DNA of 64,000 bases from Mycobacterium colombiense CECT 3035 (GTDB lineage Bacteria > Actinomycetota > Actinomycetes > Mycobacteriales > Mycobacteriaceae): the NCBI RefSeq assembly GCF_002105755.1, contig NZ_CP020821.1:1922001-1986000 (forward strand). The letters run 5' to 3'. Made by a program: the position numbers and the translations under genes. This document shows positions 61,693 to 64,000 of this stretch, piece after piece. The stretch's first letter is position 1. Each line of letters starts with the position of its first letter. The notes beneath the pieces were generated by a model, which saw only the letters and a list, made by a program, of their open reading frames with translations, searched no databases and had not been told where the DNA came from.

Positions 61693-62606
61693 GTTGGGAC
61701 GTCACCACCGATCTGGGATCGACAGCGCTTGCGGTCGCTGCGCAACGCGCAGCGGAAACAGCACAAGACGACCCGTTGATCCACGACGAGTTTGCCGCGG
61801 TGCTGGTGGCGGCGGCCAATGAGCCGGGTTGGCAACAGATAGCGTGTGGCGACCTGTCGTGGATGGGCGCAGAGGACGATGTCGGGCGGCGGGTCGCGCG
61901 TACGGGCAGGGAGTACGTCGCCGCACGGACGGTCTTCTTCGACGAGTTCTGTGCTGACGCAGCGGGTTTAGGGATCAGCCAATTCGTCATCCTCGCGGCC
62001 GGCCTCGACGCCCGCGCCTACCGCCTCGTCGCTCTCAGCGACAAGCGCGTGTACGAAATCGACCAGCCCGCGGTCCAGGCGTTCAAAACCGCCGCCTTGA
62101 CAGCGCATGGCGCTACTCCGCTGGCCGACCTGCGTTGGGTTCCTGTCGACCTGCGCGACGAGCGTTGGCCGCTGATGTTGAAGGAAGCGGGATGGGACAA
62201 GTCCCTGCCGACCGCCTGGCTCGTCGAGGGCCTACTGCCCTACCTCTCGTCAACCGAGCACAACGCGCTCTTCGACACGCTCACCGCGCTAAGCGCGCCG
62301 GGTAGCCGGCTGGCCGCCGAGGTTTATCACCACTCGACAATGCATTTCGGCGACGAACGGCTGACCGCTTGGCGCGACGGGGCAGCCGAGATCGACGACG
62401 CGCTGGGCGTAGACGTGGATGTAACGGCCTTCATCAAAAACCACGATGCCAGCGATACGGCGTCGTGGTTGTCGCAGCACGGATGGAGGGTGGATTCTCT
62501 GGACAGCCGCGAAATGATGTCGCGCCTCGGCAGGCCGATCCCACCGGACCTCCGCGACGTTGCGCCGGCCAGCTCGCTGGTAACAGCGATCCGCTGCGGG
62601 CCGTAG
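61689..62606 (+). CDS. TIGR00027-family SAM-dependent methyltransferase (second copy)
   Basis: The 305-residue protein has the same family pieces as the copy at 25182: [48 protein letters not shown] and PTAWLVEGLLPYLSSTEHN. Start codon overlap (ATGA) with the epoxide-hydrolase-like gene indicates membership of the same operon, which is unusual for this family. The acceptor is unknown. Confidence 0.88.
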   Translation: MSWDVTTDLGSTALAVAAQRAAETAQDDPLIHDEFAAVLVAAANEPGWQQIACGDLSWMGAEDDVGRRVARTGREYVAARTVFFDEFCADAAGLGISQFVILAAGLDARAYRLVALSDKRVYEIDQPAVQAFKTAALTAHGATPLADLRWVPVDLRDERWPLMLKEAGWDKSLPTAWLVEGLLPYLSSTEHNALFDTLTALSAPGSRLAAEVYHHSTMHFGDERLTAWRDGAAEIDDALGVDVDVTAFIKNHDASDTASWLSQHGWRVDSLDSREMMSRLGRPIPPDLRDVAPASSLVTAIRCGP

Positions 62607-62658
62607 CCTTCCAACGGATACTGGTCATTTCTAGATTGGTTGTGAACAAGGGGGATCC

Positions 62659-63054
62659 ATGCGAGTGCCAAGAGCCGTCGCGAACTTCAATCGACGAGTC
62701 ACCAATCCAGCGGCTCGCTCGATCACGCCATGGCTTCCGGGCCAAGGGACACTTGAGCACGTCGGACGCAAATCAGGCAAGCGTTATCGAACGCCGCTGC
62801 TGGTTTTTCCCACCCGCGACGGCTTCGTCATTCTCATCGGGTACGGGCTGAAATCGGACTGGTTGAAGAATGTCTTCGCGGGTGGACAGGCGCTGCTGCA
62901 CAAGCGCGGCAAGGGCATCGCGCTCGCCAATCCCCGCCTCCTGAGTAAGGCCGAGGCCGCAACGCTCGTTACCGGGCCTTCCGGTGTGTTCTACCGCCTG
63001 TTTCCGTACAACGAAGCGGCGCTGGTGTTGACCAAAGTCAATTCCACGCCGTGA
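62659..63054 (+). CDS. Ddn-like F420-dependent nitroreductase family protein (second copy)
   Basis: The 131-residue protein has the nitroreductase/Ddn-like core LEHVGRKSGKRYRTPLLVFP and ILIGYGLKSDWLKNVFAGGQ, with a family C-terminus. F420H2-dependent reduction of a quinone or related acceptor is likely. The start at 62659 follows GGGGGATC. It lies 52 bp after the methyltransferase, possibly in the same transcript, and is closed by a strong hairpin. Confidence 0.82.
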   Translation: MRVPRAVANFNRRVTNPAARSITPWLPGQGTLEHVGRKSGKRYRTPLLVFPTRDGFVILIGYGLKSDWLKNVFAGGQALLHKRGKGIALANPRLLSKAEAATLVTGPSGVFYRLFPYNEAALVLTKVNSTP

Positions 63055-63084
63055 TTCTGGCGATAGAACGACGAAGTTGAGTCA

Positions 63085-63112
63085 GTGGGGTCGCCCTAGA
63101 TGGCGACCCCAC
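63085..63112 (+). terminator. Hairpin terminator after the Ddn-like gene
   Basis: GTGGGGTCGCC (63085-63095) and GGCGACCCCAC (63102-63112) are perfect complements around a 6-base CTAGAT loop, 31 bp after the stop at 63054. It probably ends the long plus-strand transcription unit. A long T tract is absent. Confidence 0.8.
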
Positions 63113-63186
63113 GATCAAGCGACACCGTTCGCTATAACCTCTAATCGTCTGCAAGACAGGGATTTCAGGCGTTGTCGTTGCGACTT

Positions 63187-63330
63187 TGCTACGGGCTAAC
63201 CTGCATCAGATGAACCCCCGCCGAGAGCTATTGAGTGGCGAACGTATGGCGTAGGTCGTGCATGCTGACCCCCTGCACGGCGGGCATGCGCTTCGTCCCG
63301 AGTCCTCTCGTGCCCAACCGTGAACGGTCA
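63187..63330 (-). pseudogene. Relic of a phage-type tyrosine integrase
   Basis: Reverse strand reads VQGVSMHDLRHTFATQ, then a stop codon, then LSAGVHLMQVS and another stop. H-x-L-R-H-T is the box II signature of tyrosine recombinases, and LSAGVHxMQVS is the segment that normally follows it in mycobacteriophage-type integrases (usually before KWLGHS). The active-site His/Arg pair is present but the rest of the catalytic domain is missing, so it is dead. It marks a decayed element or its boundary, close to the end of the lower-GC catabolic region. No att repeat was found. Confidence 0.65.
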
Positions 63331-63362
63331 ATGATCCGCGACCGGCCATCCGGAGCGCCGTC

Positions 63363-64000
63363 CTATCCGGGCACGATGATGAGCTTGCCTCGCTTGGCTG
63401 TTCCGTTTTGTTCTAGGTTCGTCAGTGCTGGGATTGCTTCCGACAGGGGCACCACTTGCGCGATGGGCAGGCTGAGATGACCATCACCAGCAGCTTGCGC
63501 AATCGCTTCGAGGTCGGCCGTCGACGATTGGCCCACGACGACGCGGAATGGACCGGGCAAGGCGCTTCTAGCCATGTTGACCGGACTGGGTTTCACAGTG
63601 ACGATGCGGCCTTTCCGAGCCAATATCTTTCGGGCGGTTTTGACCGGTAGCGTGCCGGCGGCGTCTAGGACGACGTCGAATTTCTGCTGAAGGACGTCGG
63701 GGGCGAAGTCGAAATCAACGATGGGATCGACTCCGAGTGCGCGGGCCTCACCGGCTGAACCGGGACGGCAACTGCCGGCCACAGTTGCCCCGCGGGCAGA
63801 GGCCAATTGAACCGCGGACCGTCCGACTCCCCCGAGGCTGGCGTGCACGAACACTGAGCCTCCTCGGCGCAGGTTGCCCTTGTTGAACAGCGCTTGATAG
63901 GCGGTTATGCCGACGACGGGGATCGCAGCCGCTGCTTCGAATGACAACCCCGCAGGCTTCTTGACGAGGTCATCCTCGCGGGCCACAACCACGTCGGCGA
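63363..64000 (-). CDS. Zinc-binding-dehydrogenase/quinone-oxidoreductase-like reductase, partial
   Basis: The 3' part of an MDR-type reductase is visible: DLVKKPAGLSFEAAAAIPVV, SVFVHASLGGVGRSAVQLAS (nucleotide-binding) and DVVLDAAGTLPVKTARKIL, with the C-terminus ALTNLEQNGTAKRGKLIIVP. The start is beyond the right edge of the window. Members reduce quinones or enones with NADPH. The family is NADP-dependent quinone-oxidoreductase-like. Confidence 0.85.
   Translation of the reverse strand, partial: ADVVVAREDDLVKKPAGLSFEAAAAIPVVGITAYQALFNKGNLRRGGSVFVHASLGGVGRSAVQLASARGATVAGSCRPGSAGEARALGVDPIVDFDFAPDVLQQKFDVVLDAAGTLPVKTARKILARKGRIVTVKPSPVNMARSALPGPFRVVVGQSSTADLEAIAQAAGDGHLSLPIAQVVPLSEAIPALTNLEQNGTAKRGKLIIVPG

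Noticed and set aside
1..64000. Intact insertion sequence or transposase
   Set aside because: No DDE or HUH transposase-like coding region or paired terminal repeats were noticed; the only mobile-element trace is the integrase fragment near 63.2 kb.

Overview
The window is chromosomal DNA from a high-GC actinobacterium, almost certainly a slow-growing Mycobacterium resembling the M. avium complex. The evidence is the density of mycobacterial families: F420-linked LLM and Ddn-type enzymes, NDMA-dependent alcohol dehydrogenases, TIGR00027 methyltransferases, a PknH-like sensor lipoprotein and a DUF7159-type protein. The order PatB/MalY aminotransferase, DUF2652 protein, haloalkane dehalogenase, then htpG further on also recalls M. 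tuberculosis Rv2294 to Rv2299c. Species assignment is inference.

Layout. 0.1-8.5 kb: a frameshifted LLM oxidoreductase with a relic of a dihydrodipicolinate-reductase-like gene, an intact paralogue of that gene, PatB/MalY lyase, DUF2652 protein, haloalkane dehalogenase (dhmA), CysQ-like phosphatase, a secreted protein and a thiolase. 8.6-16.6 kb: NDMA-dependent alcohol dehydrogenase, small membrane protein, DMT transporter, VOC protein, sensor lipoprotein, a two-gene metal transport operon (PRC/MgtE-N/CBS protein plus an NRAMP-related transporter) and a frameshifted LLM gene. 16.7-30.1 kb: small secreted proteins, htpG, an acyl-CoA ligase/thioesterase pair, a VIT1-type transporter, two Gly-Gly-Pro-repeat exported proteins, two methyltransferases, a Ddn-like protein and a partner-switching module (STAS antagonist plus a fused phosphatase/kinase). 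30.2-43.7 kb: peptidase S51-like protein, fused phosphotransferase/P-loop kinase, TPM protein, aldehyde dehydrogenase, DUF7159-type protein, tRNA-Cys, YchJ, and a MoxR/DUF58/VWA/TPR-like operon headed by a membrane-anchored Ala-rich repeat protein. 43.9-48.6 kb: TylF-like methyltransferase, short UvrA paralogue and alpha/beta hydrolase. 48.9-62.6 kb: an accessory catabolic region with two P450s, two TetR regulators, two CoA-transferases (one double-domain), aldehyde dehydrogenase, amidohydrolase, 3Fe-4S ferredoxin, a second NDMA-dependent alcohol dehydrogenase and an epoxide-hydrolase/SnoaL-like protein. 62.7-64 kb: a Ddn-like protein, a degraded phage integrase fragment and a zinc-binding-dehydrogenase-type reductase cut by the window edge.

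The most interesting signal is regulatory. A 20-bp element, GTCAAGTNNCNCTCGATAAC, occurs at 54992, 56526 and (inverted) 57405. Each copy overlaps the -35 box of a promoter-like TTGAC(A/T)-17/18-TANNNT pair pointing into a different unit of the catabolic region: amidohydrolase-ALDH-CoA-transferase, the second P450, and CoA-transferase-ferredoxin-ADH-epoxide hydrolase-methyltransferase. A TetR gene lies between them. This looks like a local, undescribed regulon for oxidation and CoA-dependent breakdown of an unknown, possibly terpenoid- or alicyclic-like, substrate.

A second theme is sequence integrity. At least eight single-base frameshifts in seven genes can each be repaired by lengthening one run of G or C by one base. 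This pattern suggests homopolymer sequencing error more than true gene loss, and the affected genes should be treated as probably intact until checked.
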